Numbered from the stretch's first letter, positions 34,581 through 47,797 are shown. The stretch is 64,000 nucleotides of DNA from Bidens hawaiensis (GCA_021521415.1 JAIQDT010003804.1:186001-250000); one strand, 5' to 3'. Translations and numbers: made by a program. Notes: generated by a model from the letters alone, not told the origin.

Positions 34581-36953
34581 TCAACTCTCGAGAACTCGCG
34601 ACCTCTCTTCCTCCATACAAACTCTGACTAAAAGGAAATGATCAAGACGTGGATCCATTCCCGAAAAAAAAGACTCAATCGAATAAACGGGATAACATGG
34701 ATCAATGAGACCATCTTGACCACTCGGGTGTCTCATGGATTTAGAAACATGAGTGACACTATCTTTGCCAGCTCTAAGAGTAATCTTACCTTCAAAAACA
34801 TCAACGAGTGCCCTAGCAGTATGCAAGAATGGACGACCTAAAATACTAGGAACTCTCCCATCAGCCTCCATATATAAAACCACAAAATCTATGGGGAAAA
34901 CTAAATTATCGACTTTAACGAGCAAGTTTTATATGATTCCCCTAGGGTACTTCTCCGAACGGTCAGCTGATGACAATGACATACGGTTTAGGGTGAGTTC
35001 TCTTAGGCCTAGCCTCTCGTACAACGAATATGGCATTAGGTTTATGCTAGCTCCTAGATCGGTCAATGCTTGACACAAGGTATCCCTACCAAAGAAATAT
35101 GGAATTGTGAAAACACCAGGATCGGGTAACTTTTCTGGTACCTTATTGACAACTACCACCGAACACTCTCCGTTCAATGGAACAGTCGAAAGCTCCTCCA
35201 GACTTTCCTTTTGTTTAAGAAGATCTTTCAAAATCTTGGCATATTTTGGCATATGTTGGAGGGCCTCGATAAATGGAAGATTAATTCTAAGCTGCCTAAA
35301 CATATCTAAGAAGTTCCCTTACTCTCTAGTAAATTTCTTATTCTTAAGACGGGCTGGATACGGGATACGAGCATGATCTATAAGAGGCGACGGTCTAACT
35401 TCCCTCGGTTTCTTCTCCTCACTCCCTACAACTATGGGCTCACTGGTTGGTGCGGTACTTGTTGGGTCTAGCCTAGGTTGCACCCTCTCAGGAGTCTCCA
35501 TTATTATCTCCTCATCTACTAACTCATCTATCTCCTCTAACTCAACATCTCTCTCCGAACCTAGAACCCTACCACTACGAGTGGAGATGGCATTTAACTG
35601 AGCAGCCGGATTTTTCTGAGTGGAACCCGAAAACTGACCTGGGAGTCTCTCATCTAAACGTTATGCTACATCACCTATGGTTCTCTGAAGATCTAAGAGT
35701 GGGGACTGGTGATTCCTAATTAGCAAATCATGATCGGTAATTTTCTTCTGAGTTTCCTGATCCCTAACAAGTATCTGCTTCATCATCTCTTCTAACCTAC
35801 CAATACCACCATCCAAGTCCTGCCCATTACTCCCACCTAGACTACCTTTCTCCCCACTAAACGACTGATCCTGCCCGCGGTTAGAATTTGAATTTGATTG
35901 GAAACCAGGGGGTGCACCGGAGGAACGCAAATTAGAATTATAGTTATTATTTTTATAGTTGTTCTAATTTGAATTATTATTCCGATTTAATGCATTAGGA
36001 ACCCTATTCTGCCCTTCTATGAACTCTACATGCTCCTAACTCTTCAACGGGCAATCTACAGTCCCATGCCCCCCTCTACACAACTCACACTTATCTACCT
36101 TAGCCGTAAGTTCTTTCATCTCTCGGGCTATACTCTCTAAGGCAGCAGCCACACTAGTATCCAAATTAACCTGGTGCACACCTCGGACGGATGAGGGTGT
36201 ACTAGTGACGGGATTTGAATTCCCGTTACGTGGATTTTTAGCAAACTCGGATTGGGCAAAACTCTCAAACAATTCATTACACTCTATCATATTTTTCTTG
36301 CCCATTAAATTACCTCCAGCAGCAGTGTGGAATCGAGCCTGAGTCTCGTAAGTTAGCCCGTTGTAAAACTTCTCAACAAGGGCCCAAGGAGTAAGACAAT
36401 GCTGTAAACAACGGGACAGTAGGTTCTGGAAACGCTCCCAAGCTTGATAGTACCTGGCTCCATGTGGAAAGAGTGAATTTGATCACAAAGACGAGACGCT
36501 TTGGCAGTTGCACAGCGCCTCCCAAGTAGTGAATGCTCCAGCAGGTTGCGAATCGAGCCAAGTGGCGGCACAACCCGTGAGTAAAAATGAGAACAAGTGA
36601 AGGAAAATCGCATATTCTTTAGCACCTAGCAAGTTGAAAGCTCTGAGCACATGAGTAAGACGATTAATGTGCGCTGGTGCGTCATCACCGTCACGGGCAT
36701 GGAAAAGATTTTGCCGGGTGAGATAGGCCATGACGTCATAGGGAATTTGCCACGAGTTAGGGTTATCGATTGCGGGGGTGATGATGGGCGAGTGGTCTCC
36801 GGTGAAACCCTCGAAGGCTTGTTGATAAACGGTTCAGTTGTCGGCCATTTGAATATCGGGAATGGTTCTAGGACTTGACGGTAATGAACTGTGTGGTGAT
36901 TACTTGGGTGGAGAATCAATGATGATCGGTGATGATGAACTAGCCTCATACAT
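34581..36953 (-). pseudogene. Athila gag-protease remnant
   Basis: Minus strand from an ATG at 36953. Gag: PAIDNPNSWQIP, then a capsid helix region with HINRLTHVLRAFNL near 36680 and FLLTGCAATWLDS near 36560. Frames shift around 36480. Next MGKKNMIECNELFESF (36305), one knuckle-like CELCRGGHGTVDC (36080), a Gly/Ser/Asn-rich segment with IGRLEEMMKQIL (35930-35661), and protease at 35303-34929 (TIPYFFGRDTLCQALTDLGA, where the usual DLGAS motif is seen) continuing to VPSILGRPFLHTA at 34925-34581. The DLGAS form and GRPFL are typical of Athila. A stop closes the frame at 34581. Confidence 0.85.
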
Positions 36954-37189
36954 TAACGGAGGTGGTCCTTGTGAACAAAGATGTGGCATAAACCTGAAAA
37001 CACACAAGACCAACTGAGTAGACTCTATGAAAATGCTAAAATAAACTAAGAATAAATAAAATAAACTAAACATAAAATTAGACTAAAATTAATTAGACTC
37101 CTACGACTCAAGAACAAAACAACACAAAACAAGTAGCACGTATGTAGCAAATAAATCAAATCAAAGCTAATAACGCAATCGCCAAGAGT
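36954..37189 (-). other. Athila leader between primer site and gag
   Basis: About 235 bp of AT-rich leader without a credible frame. Confidence 0.5.
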
Positions 37190-37207
37190 TCCCCAGCAAC
37201 GGTGCCA
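37190..37207 (-). other. primer-binding site of the Athila element (tRNA-Asp type)
   Basis: On the minus strand TGGCACCGTTGCTGGGGA. It differs at two positions from TGGCGCCGTTGCCGGGGA, the tRNA-Asp site known from Athila and Tat elements, and lies six bases after the LTR end. Confidence 0.85.
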
Positions 37208-37213
37208 AAAACT

Positions 37214-38800
37214 TGATGTGCTAAAAGTAGTCTAATAAAAACATGCTAATCTAGACACTAAGTAATAAATTCTAGACTGTTGATTTAACTAAAACTACTA
37301 ACCAGCAAGTGAACCAGTCGACTCTAGTGCAGCTAAGTATGTCCATATATCAAACCCACAAGACTCTTTAAATTACGTAAACTAGCTAATTAGACTCAAC
37401 TAATACTGACACGACTATTTGTTTGTTTAAAGGGGTTTTCATTTAAAAATACTAAATTAAAACTAATTAAGAAAAACAAGTAAAATAAACGAAAACACAA
37501 GTTTGATTAAATCAGATGATGATGAGAAAATTCCTAGGCTAGAATCCCCTAAATTTCAGTTGTTAATTAACCGGGAAAATATTTAGTTATGGACTGCGAT
37601 CGTAAAATAGACACTTAAAAGAAAACCCGAACAGGACCCCAGACTCTTCTCAAGAGACACCTATGGGTTTCTAATAAGTTTTAACGCACATCAGTATTAA
37701 AAATAAAGTTTCCTTACGGTCACCTAATTAATTATGACTTAGTTCCTTTATACAGTGCGGAAATCAAAGCCAATTTAATGTATTTAATTGATTCAATAGA
37801 CAATAATAAATCATCAAACCTAGACGGACTCCTTACGAAGAACTAAATCTAGCAAGATTAAATAATAAAGATCTATCAATAACCTAGCACTTTATAGATT
37901 TTAAGTTAGAAGCACACTTAGGTTTAATTAATTAATAATTATTATTCCTATGATCTTATTGCAAATCAATCATAAAATAATCAAGAACACAAAGTAATTG
38001 ACCTAATAGCAACCTATCATAATGACAACAATAATCAAGGCAACTATGGAATAATAACAATCAATCAAACAATCCTAAATATCCATACGCATCAATTTAA
38101 TATAATTAAACATTTTATAGATCATAAAACCATAACGATAAATAAATCCCAAATCAAATCATAATGCCAAAATAGGTTAATCATAAGCTTAGGCGGTCTA
38201 TAATGTTTAGCCTAGCATCATAAAACAAAACAAAACAATAATAAAGGAATTCATCGCGAAAATAAATAAGAACGGAAGATTAAAGGCGATAAAACCCGTG
38301 GTCTTCGTCCTTGAATAATAAGCTCATCACCGGCTGATTCCTCATCTTCAAAACCTCCAAAAGATCACCTCTTAAGCTCCCAAATTCGGCCAAGTCGGCT
38401 AGAGTATTCAGGTTATGATTAAGGTTTAGTTTAGAGGTGTTTAAATAGGTTTCCAAGGCCAAAATAAATAAAAATCTAAAATTCTGGAAAAAATGGTCCA
38501 CCGCGCCGCGCGGCGGGCCTGGTCCCTCCCCTTGGCGCGGCGTTCTGGCAAATAGGAGGGGGACCGGTCCGGTTCATTTCCTGATACGGTCTGGTTCAAT
38601 TTTGATGCGACCCGGTTCAATTCTGATGATCCGGTTCTCTATTTTAGCTCATTTTTCGCTCTTTTTTACCACGATAAACCTCCGGAACCTATATTATTCA
38701 AATATGTTAGTAATATACATATTCTAATAAAACCGAACAAAAACTAATAAAATATTATAAAAATTATACACGAGATTTATGTATATTAAGCATTATATCA
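37214..38800 (-). repeat. 5' LTR of the Athila element (1587 bp)
   Basis: On the minus strand starts TGATATAATGCTTAATATAC at 38800 and ends at 37214 in ...CACATCA, next to the primer site. It matches the split 3' LTR over its length with small indels. A CG-rich palindromic stretch (CCGCGCCGCGCGGCGG, near 38500) lies in its first 320 bp. Confidence 0.92.
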
Positions 38801-38805
38801 GCTGT

Positions 38806-38930
38806 TATAACCAACGGCTGCTTCATACACGGGCCTATTTTCATCCTTAGGAAGATTACTGGTTCGCTTTTCTAGTCGTCTTCCTCGATCTCGAATAGCT
38901 TACTTCTACATGACAGGCCACCCTGGATCA
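38806..38930 (-). pseudogene. Tat-lineage remnant, second half
   Basis: Continuation of the sequence interrupted at 15923. A possible minus-strand reading EKRTSNLPKDENRPVYEAA is compatible with the region before a Tat protease but too short to be sure. Copia2 begins at 38931. Confidence 0.45.
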
Positions 38931-39337
38931 TGTGAACATTTAAATCTGAAAATACGTTGCTTGATGACATAGGACGTACGTATGGATCAGAATGATATCG
39001 CTCAAGCCTTGAAGTGCGGAATTCAACAAGGATGGAAGAATACAAGAAACATTAATCTCATCTTCATTAATGTAATCAATCAAATACAAAAGATATGACA
39101 ATTATAGGCAACTTTCACTCTCTACTTTGTCTCTCTAACATCTGACAATGAGCAAAAGTCCTTCTATTCACGCATAAGTCAAACTATATATAGGTTTGAC
39201 AAGAAGGCACTATATAGAACCTATGTTATACGGCGCATATGTTATGTGCCACATAACTTATGCATTATAGCATGACTTATGCTATCACAACATAAATTTG
39301 ACATTTAAAGCATACAAATCAAACTAAGTCCCTAACA
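38931..39337 (-). repeat. 3' LTR of copia2 (about 407 bp)
   Basis: On the minus strand starts TGTTAGGGACTTAG at 39337 and ends ...AAATGTTCACA at 38931. A TATATATA box lies at 39185-39192. A purine-rich AAGGGCGAG lies about 20 bp upstream of the LTR start. It holds ATAAGT/GCGCATAT-type inverted motifs also found in the linker. The second LTR is not in the window, so the left end is a best reading. Confidence 0.72.
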
Positions 39338-39418
39338 ATAGATATTATGCCTCTACAAACTCGCCCTTGGATGTTGCTAGGTCTTCAGTCTTCAAAAGTC
39401 TTCAGTCTTTAAAAATCT

Positions 39419-42400
39419 TCAGCCTTTCATTCCAAAAACTCCTTCCCTATATTCCTTTCTCATATCTTCCCACGAACGCTTATTAGACGACTTCTGATTT
39501 GTAGGGATCGAAATACCAGTACCTTTGTATTTGTACTTTGACCATGATGCTCGTTCCCTATTCTCCTTAATCGTCCGTTCCCGTTCCTTCTGCTTGCGTT
39601 CCTCCTCTTCTCCCAGCTTCTGCCACTTGCTCTTCCATAATTAACCTGCATGTATCTTGTATTTATGACAAACTTTTACAACACAATGATACTTCATAGC
39701 TGATTCGACATCTTTATCGCTCCCTATCTGGATCTTGTACTTGTTTAGAACATTGATGTCTTTCTCCGAGCAATTGATAAGCTGCATAGGATCCATAACA
39801 TCAATAATATCCCACACACCATCCCGATTCAAAACGATAACTACCTCACACCTGTTTACATCATAGTACCACCATTTGAAATAAACATGGAAGTCTTGCT
39901 CCAATGGGTACATAGGCTTAAGGTCTCCGACTTCTTATACCTCCAAGTTTTAACAAAATCATCGGTTTCAGGATCTTTCTTGATGCGAGACACATGTAGA
40001 AACAGTTTCTGAGGTGTCCAACTCCTGAAGTTACATTTCGCATGCCTCTTAATAAAATCCCAGATTTCTTTAACAGAGCCTCATTTGGGACAGTAAAGTA
40101 ACTCCTTATCAACTAGACATCCATCCAGGGGAATGGCTTCAGCTCACATAAGCTCTCAAAGTATTGCACCCCGAATGTCCTTCATACAGCAATCTTCCTG
40201 ATCTTTTGTAGGCAATGCTAACTACCTTCCCGGGTTTAACCTCCTTTTCCTTCTTGTAATACTTGATTGGGTTCAAGTATATACGTTTCGGCTCAATCTT
40301 CCTCCTCTCGAACCAATCAGCCTGCTCCTGACTATTAAACTCGTCCTCCCGGCACAGGATTTCCCTGACTGTCAAACTCCTGGCTTATCATGTCAATCTC
40401 CTCGTCAAACTCTTCATCAAACTCTGAAATCTCATGATCAGAATTCACGTATGTCACTGGTTCCTTCTCTAGTTCTTCCTCCAGTATCGGTTCATTAACC
40501 AAAACAGCATCTAAACCACCAACACTATCCAAATCCTTCTCAACATCAAACATAAACTCATCCTCCTTGACTTCCAATAATCTGGCAATATTAGCACGTG
40601 TCATTTCAAACTCCCCCTTTTCAAACTCCTCTCCAGTAGAAGTAAACCTAGTAGGAGGTTTGAACGCTAAAGGATCAACGTCTAACACTTCTAACTCCTC
40701 TACATTGCCACCAGGATTAGTCTCTCCTTGACTTGGTTCTTCTGCAACAGTTGGTTCAACAGCAGTTTCAACATTAACGCTCAAACTAGAACCAATCAGA
40801 ATACCAACACCACCACCCAAACTCGGATAGTCAGGATTGTCATCATCAAAGTCATCACGAGTCGGTGAATCTCCATAGTCAACCTTTTCTTCATCATCTT
40901 CCTCCTGTTCACCTTCTTCAATAACTTGATCTTGAACAAGCTCAATGATAACATTTTCAGCTGGTGCTACCACAGGTTCAACATTCACAGGCTCAGCAGC
41001 CACAGCTTCTATCACCGATTCCACAACTGGTATAATGCTCTCAGGCTTAGCAACCACTGGAACAATCACGGGATCAGCAATCATAGTAGATGAAGCACCA
41101 ACATCCTGAACCTCAAAGTGAACAACTGGTTCATCAATCTTTCCTTTCCCCTTGGCATCCACCCTTTCTTGATCGTATTGCATTCTGAACTCCATTTCCT
41201 CAACACATGCTTCACCACCATAAACTTTGGTAAATTTCAGATCTTCAGCATCTGATTTCTCCAATTCTTGCTTCAAATTAATTCCCAATCTGTCTTCCAA
41301 TATGGCAACGTACCTCATGTACAAGTTCAATAAGTCTGCCTGTAGTTTACGCCTCAACTCAACATCATCTATAATCTTCCTCTACTCAGCATTCTGTTTC
41401 CCCAACCTCTCATTCTCTATCACCAGACTGTCTATGTTGATCCCTTGCTCAGTCACGATTCCCTTCAAATATCATGCTTTCTGAAAGTCAAAAAATTGCC
41501 AAAACAGCCCGCCTTAAGAGATGGAAAGCTACCAAAATCAACAGCTTTAGCTGGTGTTTGCTTTGTTGAAGCCTGTTGTTTTGGAGATTGTTATGTTGGT
41601 TTCGGCAGTACAGTGGTTTCTTCAATGTATTATCGTTACCAACCAAATCTACAACTGGTTCCTCAACAATGAACTCCGGGTTAATAGGAGTTACATCCAC
41701 CTCAAGTTGATCAATATCCGGCTCATCAACTAGCTTCAATGCTGGCAACTTAGCCCTCTTTGACTTTTTTTTCAATCTAGCTACCTTTTTCTTAACAGGC
41801 TTGTCAACAACCCCTACATCTGGAATATAAAACTCATAAACCTCACCAGTAGACTTTCTCTTCTTTGATGCAGCCCTTTTCTTAAATCTAGCACGTGGAT
41901 CTGCTAACGCCATTCATCTTGCCTCAGAATCCGACTCCGTTTCCTCCGGATCCTTATCAGATATAGCAGAATAGACTGCCTCCTCTTAGGTGCTCTTAGT
42001 GACAACTTCCTTATTAACAACCTTCCTCTTTTTCTTCTTGGGTGCAACAGGTTCATCCTCAGACTCAGATTCAATCTTAATGAATCTCTTACTCCCCCCC
42101 CCAACTTGTACAAAGTAAACAATCAATCTAACCTATATCTCTCTGTCTGAGTCACTCCCATCCTTCCTCCATTTTTTATCGGATGGAGCAATGTAATCTG
42201 GATTAGCCAAATGACCAAATAACCCCCGAAACTTCGGTATCTGGTGCTCCGTCATGTTCTTGTACGACACAAGCTTTGCCAGATTTTTCCCAGTCATATG
42301 ATCCAAGTAAATGTTCTGTCCTTCTTTCTTGACTGTCGGAAATAACTCTTCTACAAACATCTGTATAAACCTCGGGTACTGCAACCACTGCTCCTTCCTG

Positions 42401-42937
42401 AAATTCAACTTTATATTGTCCAGCACCATCCTAGGAAAATTGTACTTCATATTAGGACATAATGCAGCAAAGGTACTCATCTGATAGTCTAGAATCTCGT
42501 CGTATCCCCCATTACGGTGCCCCAGACAATGAACAACCACATGAACTAAGAACTTGTAAGGCCTAGACAAAGCTATCTTCCTCAAAGACAAATTGTTTAA
42601 AGTCCCTCTATAACCCATCCTCAACATGCAACCTTTAACCATAAGTTCATCTAGATCAACTGGATCCGTCGGTTCGTCCCCAAACTCCAATACTTTCATG
42701 ATCAATCTTCTTGCCTTGAACTTTTGAGTGTATATCAGCACCAAAAACAACATCTTTCTTCCAGAATTCAGAAATAATACTCTCGTATGGTACAGAAATG
42801 TGTGTCATTGCCTTGTAGATACTTGATCTCTTCAGGAACGGTATCATCACAGCAAACTTAGCAGTTTTCTTGTCCTCCTTATTGAGGTATGCATAGACAT
42901 TGTGTTTAGAATCTTTGTTCTTAGCCTCCTAAACCAT
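39419..42937 (-). pseudogene. extra 3' frame of copia2 (non-pol, unknown function)
   Basis: From an ATG at 42937 to a TGA at 39419, about 1170 codons if intact; a TAG occupies the third codon and several shifts follow. N-terminal module: YESIISEFW, MGYRGTLNNLSLRKIALS, then LVHVVVHCLG, GGYDEILDYQMS, YNFPRMVLDNI and YPRFIQMF, in the same order as copia1. Then a basic segment with PKKKKRKVV (near 42040) and a second lysine-rich block (41913-41740); a 340-residue acidic segment (41357-40335) with KGKGKIDEP; and a C-terminal module CEVVIVLNRDGVWDIIDVMD, then CSEKDINVLNKY (39890-39720). The frame ends RKEYREGVFGMKG. Function unknown; the basic motif resembles a nuclear localisation signal. Confidence 0.72.
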
Positions 42938-45359
42938 CTGAACACAAAACAGTTGATACAGATGTTAAAATCAGGTTTCCAGTTTCAAAACAGGTAGTAT
43001 ATGATTATCATTAGCAATGTATATGTTGAAAACGGATAAGTATTTACGAACAGTTTGGACAACGCATATGTACATAATGTTTGACCAAGTTTGACCACGT
43101 ATAAGTCTTCAAACGGATATGTATCTTTGACTATATGGACCAATGCATATGTCTAGTTTGACCACGCACATGTATTAAACACAACGTATAAGTTTTAAAA
43201 ATCATACCCGCCGCATATGTTTTGACACACGTGCCGCATATGTCCAAACATTGCGCCAGATATGTTACAACCATGACCAAAAATCCAATCTACACAACAA
43301 TCCAATTTCGATTAATTCAAACCCACAAATGATGCCAACAGATGCCGATTATCACTAATCAGTAATCAATTTTTTTTATTTATGAGTTTAGTTGGTCAAT
43401 TAAAAGTTTATATCATCGGATAAGTTCAACTATCAGATCTGACATTTTAGTTTCATTAGAACTCAATAATTGTGTTGATAATGTTCGTTAAGCATGTAAC
43501 ATTCCACATTCATGAACTATAACAAAAACCCCCTTTTATTTAGTACCCCTAATAAACATATACATGCAAATTGTTACTGCTCACGGCCAACAGTGTAATA
43601 AAAACTTCACAAGTCTCACCTTTAAACTCTGAGTTGGTGTGCAAATCACCAAAACAAAGAAAATTTTGGTAGTATGACAGCTAGTTAGCAAGCAATAGGT
43701 GAATCAAGAACAGAGAGTTTTCATGAACCAGCACATAAGTATAATACTTATGCGCCGGATAAGTTGCTATATATACTAAATGATATGCGGTGCATAAGTT
43801 AATAAACTTATGCGACGCATAACTTATGCGCCGCATAAGTTTAAAGACTTATGCACTGCATAAGTATGTATACCATATTATGAACAGATTTTTCAATTAA
43901 TGTCCTTGCACATCAAAAGAATAGCTTAAATAAGCTCAATTTTGAAAATATATTGTATATCAAGTTCAATTTAATGACCTTGAATATAATAGATAAACAT
44001 TTTGGTTCTTGTTTTGAAATGATTGTGAAACTCAACTCGGTTCATTGTCCTTGAAAATCATCGTGAGTTGCAAACTAAATCAGAAAATAAAATCTTTTTG
44101 GTTTTATATGAAAACAGTAAAGATAACAAGAAAAATGAACTACAAGCTATAAACAAACAGATAATCACATCTATTTGTGAATTTGAGCTACAAATCATAT
44201 TGGCCAAATTGCCCTTCAGTCATAATTTTATTTTCAACTTTTATTTTGACATGTGTTATGTCGGACATTGGTATTGTTGTCCACCTAAACCTTCCAACAA
44301 ATGGTTCAGAAATTTCTGTGATATGATTAATTGGTTCAATTAACCACAAATCTTATGTAGACCCCACCCATCAGACCTAATTTATATATCTTGATACTGT
44401 GAGTTTTCACAAGTATACTTTTGTTTTTTATTTTTAAAACTTGATTAGCTATGACTCATGCAAAAATAACAAAGCAAAACAACTCAGAACGTTAAAATTT
44501 TCCCTTAAGGTCGGTATTACTACACATAAATAAGGTTCCATTTTAACAAAAATAAAAAGATAAAATAAGTTGAAGTTGTACAGGCCTTAATCCCCAGGTC
44601 GATACATGACTTTCACACGTTTGTGCTTATAGTATACGCAGAGGAGATCCAAAGCTTGTACTAAACACCAAGAAAATAAAGCAGAATATTCAAATCTTAA
44701 CCCTCAGGTCGAATAATCTTATCACACAGGAGATGATCCAAGATTTGAACAAAAATAAAGAAAAAATCAATTTGAATTTCTTTAAAAAATAAGTTGAATT
44801 TCTTTGCAAAATGAAAGCATACACACACAGCAATCTTTCAACTATTCTTTTCTTAAAATAGATATTAATCAAGCATCAAGATGCTTCCCACTAGATTCGG
44901 CAATGTTTTAGTTTATATCCCAAATTTTTCGTACTTGTTTGTTAAAAGGCCTACCAATGCACTAATGCAATTAAGCACACAGCCTTTTATGCCTATTTTT
45001 TACTGGACTTGGGACCAGATGATCAATGTATTATCATTTTCCATTTTAGCTTCAAAAAATCATTTTCTGAGGAGCAAACATTTTTTTATGTTTTTGACTT
45101 TTTGAATTTTATAATGTTTTTGGATTTTTTAAATATTTGAATGTTTTTGGTTTTTCTGAAAATATCTCCCCATAAAATCAAAAATTTCATGAAAAATTTT
45201 AAACAATAACAAAAAAGTTGACTCCGATTAATAGGTTCACGGGATATCAGAATCCTGTATCTCGGTAACACTCTTTTCCTCACCGCCCAGTACTTTTATA
45301 CCGTTAAGCTTTAATAAGTAGTTAAAACGTGTTTTATCGAAAGTTTGTTAAAAAGATCA
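42938..45359 (-). other. non-coding linker between pol and the 3' frame of copia2
   Basis: No credible frame. It contains many CGCATATGT / ACTTATGCG-type motifs in two clusters (43030-43265 and 43735-43875), including the perfect 19-bp palindrome at 43822-43840, and repeated CCTCAGGTCGA-like segments near 44590 and 44702. Length (2.4 kb) and position match the copia1 linker. Confidence 0.6.
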
Positions 45360-46740
45360 GCTTTTTGTTCATTAGTGTAAATTTTGTCTACGGTAATCAA
45401 CTTCTTTTCGTAGCAATCACGAATGAAGTGATACCATATTTTTAGTTATTGAAATTGCTGCAGAGTTATCTACAAAGATAGGAGTAGTCAGAAAATTCAA
45501 TCCGTAGTCCTGCATCTATTGTTGGATCTAGAGAACCTGAGAACAACAACTAGAAGCAGCTACGTACTCAGCCGCACATTTAGATAGCGACACCGTGGTT
45601 TGTTTCTTGAATTGTCATGTGACTAATCTTCTGCCAGAGAATTGGCAACCCGCTGTTGTAGATTTAGCATTCAGCTTGCAGCTTCCGTAGTCCGAATCTG
45701 AGTATGCCCTTAGCACAAGCTCATCATCTCGCGGATACCAGAGACTGACCCTTGGACATCCCTTAAGATAGCGTAATATGGGTTTGACAATCATGATATG
45801 TGAAACATTCGGATTAGACTGATATTGGGCGCACAAACATGTGGCATACATGATACCTGGTCGGGAAGCAGTGAGGTACATCAATGAGCCAATCATGGAT
45901 CAGTAGAGAGTTTGATCTACCTTCTCCCCGTTTGTATCAGGACTAATCCCATGATTCAGTGGTAGAGGAGTGCTGATAGTCGATGCATCAGTCATGTTGT
46001 ATTTCGTCAGGACATCATGGATGTATTTCGTCTGGTGAATGAAGATACCATCGGGTAACTGCTCCACCTGAAGCCCTAAGAAAAACTTCATCTCCCCAAT
46101 AGCACTCGTTTCGAACTTCTGTTTCATAACCTCCTCGAACTACTTGCACAGATCATCGTTTTTTGACCCAAAGATGATATCGTCTATGTATATCTGGATG
46201 ATCACTAGATGGTCATCCACTTGTTTATTGAATAGTGTACAGTCGATGGTTCCTCGAGTAAAGCCATTGTCCAGCAAGTGTTGGGACAATCCAGGCTCTC
46301 GGGGCCTGATAGAGACTGTATAAGGCTTTATCGAGTAAGTACACCCTGTCTTTGTGGATTGGATCGACGAACCCCGATGGTTGTCCCACATAGACTTCTT
46401 CAATAATTCTCCCGTTGAGAAAAGCAGACTTTACATCCAACTAATAAACTTTGAAACCCTTCCAAGAATCAAAGTCTAGGAAGATCCGAATCGCTTCAAG
46501 TCTTACTACTGGTACATAAACCTCGTTGTAATCAATCCCCTCTCTCTGATTAAACCCTAGAACAACTAACCTAGCCTTGTTTCTGACAATTGTATGATTC
46601 TCGTCCCTCTTGCACTTGAATACCCATTTGGTATTAATCTGTTTTTTTTCTGTGTCAAGTCGAGCTTTCATACCCCTAACTTCTCAAACTGCATAAGCTC
46701 CTCTTACATTGCATTAACCCAACTTTCCACTGTAAAGCTT
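45360..46740 (-). pseudogene. copia2 reverse transcriptase and RNase H remnant
   Basis: Reverse transcriptase starts near 46740 with KWVFKCKRDENHTI and NKARLVVLGFNQ, continues [10 protein letters not shown] (46440), IYIDDIIFG (46180) and IGEMKFFLGLQVEQLPDGI (46105). The RNase H junction MIGSLMYLTASRPGIMYA is at 45896, with YSDSDYGS at 45700. At least three frame breaks occur, between 46441 and 46403, near 46140 and after 45615. Domain order and sequence fit copia; the catalytic YIDD is kept. Confidence 0.9.
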
Positions 46741-46969
46741 CCTTATAAGTCTTGGGTTCAATCTGTGATTTGAAACATTTGAATGAGAACCGGCTTTGTA
46801 GTGGTGATACACTCATGTAGAAACAATGAAGGCTCTAATCGATCTGACGTCGTGTCTGGACCCCTGTGTTCAAACCACCAATTATATTCTCTTCCGCATG
46901 ATATGACAACGTCTTAGGCATGACATCAGTAGATACTAACACATCAGGTTGGAGATTGTTAACATTTAC

Positions 46970-47797
46970 TTATACTGACACTTCAGGTGATGAAAGATAA
47001 ATAGCCTCGATTAATTCCTCTGAAGAATCACCATCGTCATCGAAAACAGGTGCAGTTTCAGGTACATCATCAGTCTGGACGGGATCTGGAACATTTTGAG
47101 GAACAGTAACATTTGGAGCTTCTGGTGTTGAAACAGTGACTAGATCATCAGATAGTTGTTGTTGATATAACATGGTGACAGCATCTTCATAAATAGTTTC
47201 CTCAGGGAGGTTGGAACTCTACCAAAGGCTATCGTAGCCAAACAACCGAGAATCTAGAGCTCTATGGGTAGTCGGAGTGTAACGTTTGCAGTCAACATTT
47301 TGCACTTACACGATTCGGTGGAGGCTAGGAATATAGGCACATCTCAGCGGACTAGCATATCCCAAAACGAATCCCTCATCCGACTTGAGACCAAATTAAC
47401 CACTCGGTTCAAGAATGGTACAGGTCGACCCAAACGGTTCAAGCCACTTCAAGTTTGGTTTTCGCCGATTAAGCAACTCAAAACAGGTCTTCCCGAACTT
47501 CTTCACAGTAAGAACGTGGTTAAGAGTATAACAAGCCGACGCCACTTCTTCGGTCCAAAAATTAACTGGTAATTTGGAATATGCAAGCATGGTCCGAGCT
47601 GTCTCTATCAAAGTTCAATTATTTCGTTCAGCGACCCCGTTTTGTTGCTGAGTGTAGGGTGTGCTAAACTCATGAAGAATCCCTCATTCGTTACAATACT
47701 CCAACATCTGATTGTTCTTGAACTATGTCCTGTTTTCGCTTCGGATTCGACGAATCGGCAGATTATACAACGTATTGAGTTTCTTGGACAGAACAAT
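46970..47797 (-). pseudogene. copia2 integrase, C-terminal part
   Basis: Resumes at 47797, the outer edge of solo LTR E's duplication. The end of the core domain reads through IETARTMLAYSKLPVNFW (47611) and SACYTLNHVL, and a Pro/Asp-rich linker ending near 46970 follows. The segment 47797-47640 is in a shifted frame. Confidence 0.85.

Larger units (their letters stand above)
15924..38800 (-). mobile_element. Athila-type Ty3/gypsy element, gag-protease only, interrupted by copia1 and a LINE
   Basis: Read on the minus strand: 5' LTR 38800-37214, tRNA-Asp-type primer site 37207-37190, gag-protease 36953-34581, a non-coding 3' region with a LINE insertion, and the 3' LTR 32069-31120 continued at 16509-15924. 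Both LTRs start TGATATAATG-like and end ...CACATCA. GCTGT duplications flank it. No reverse transcriptase, RNase H, integrase or envelope-like sequence is recognisable between protease and 3' LTR. Confidence 0.88.
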
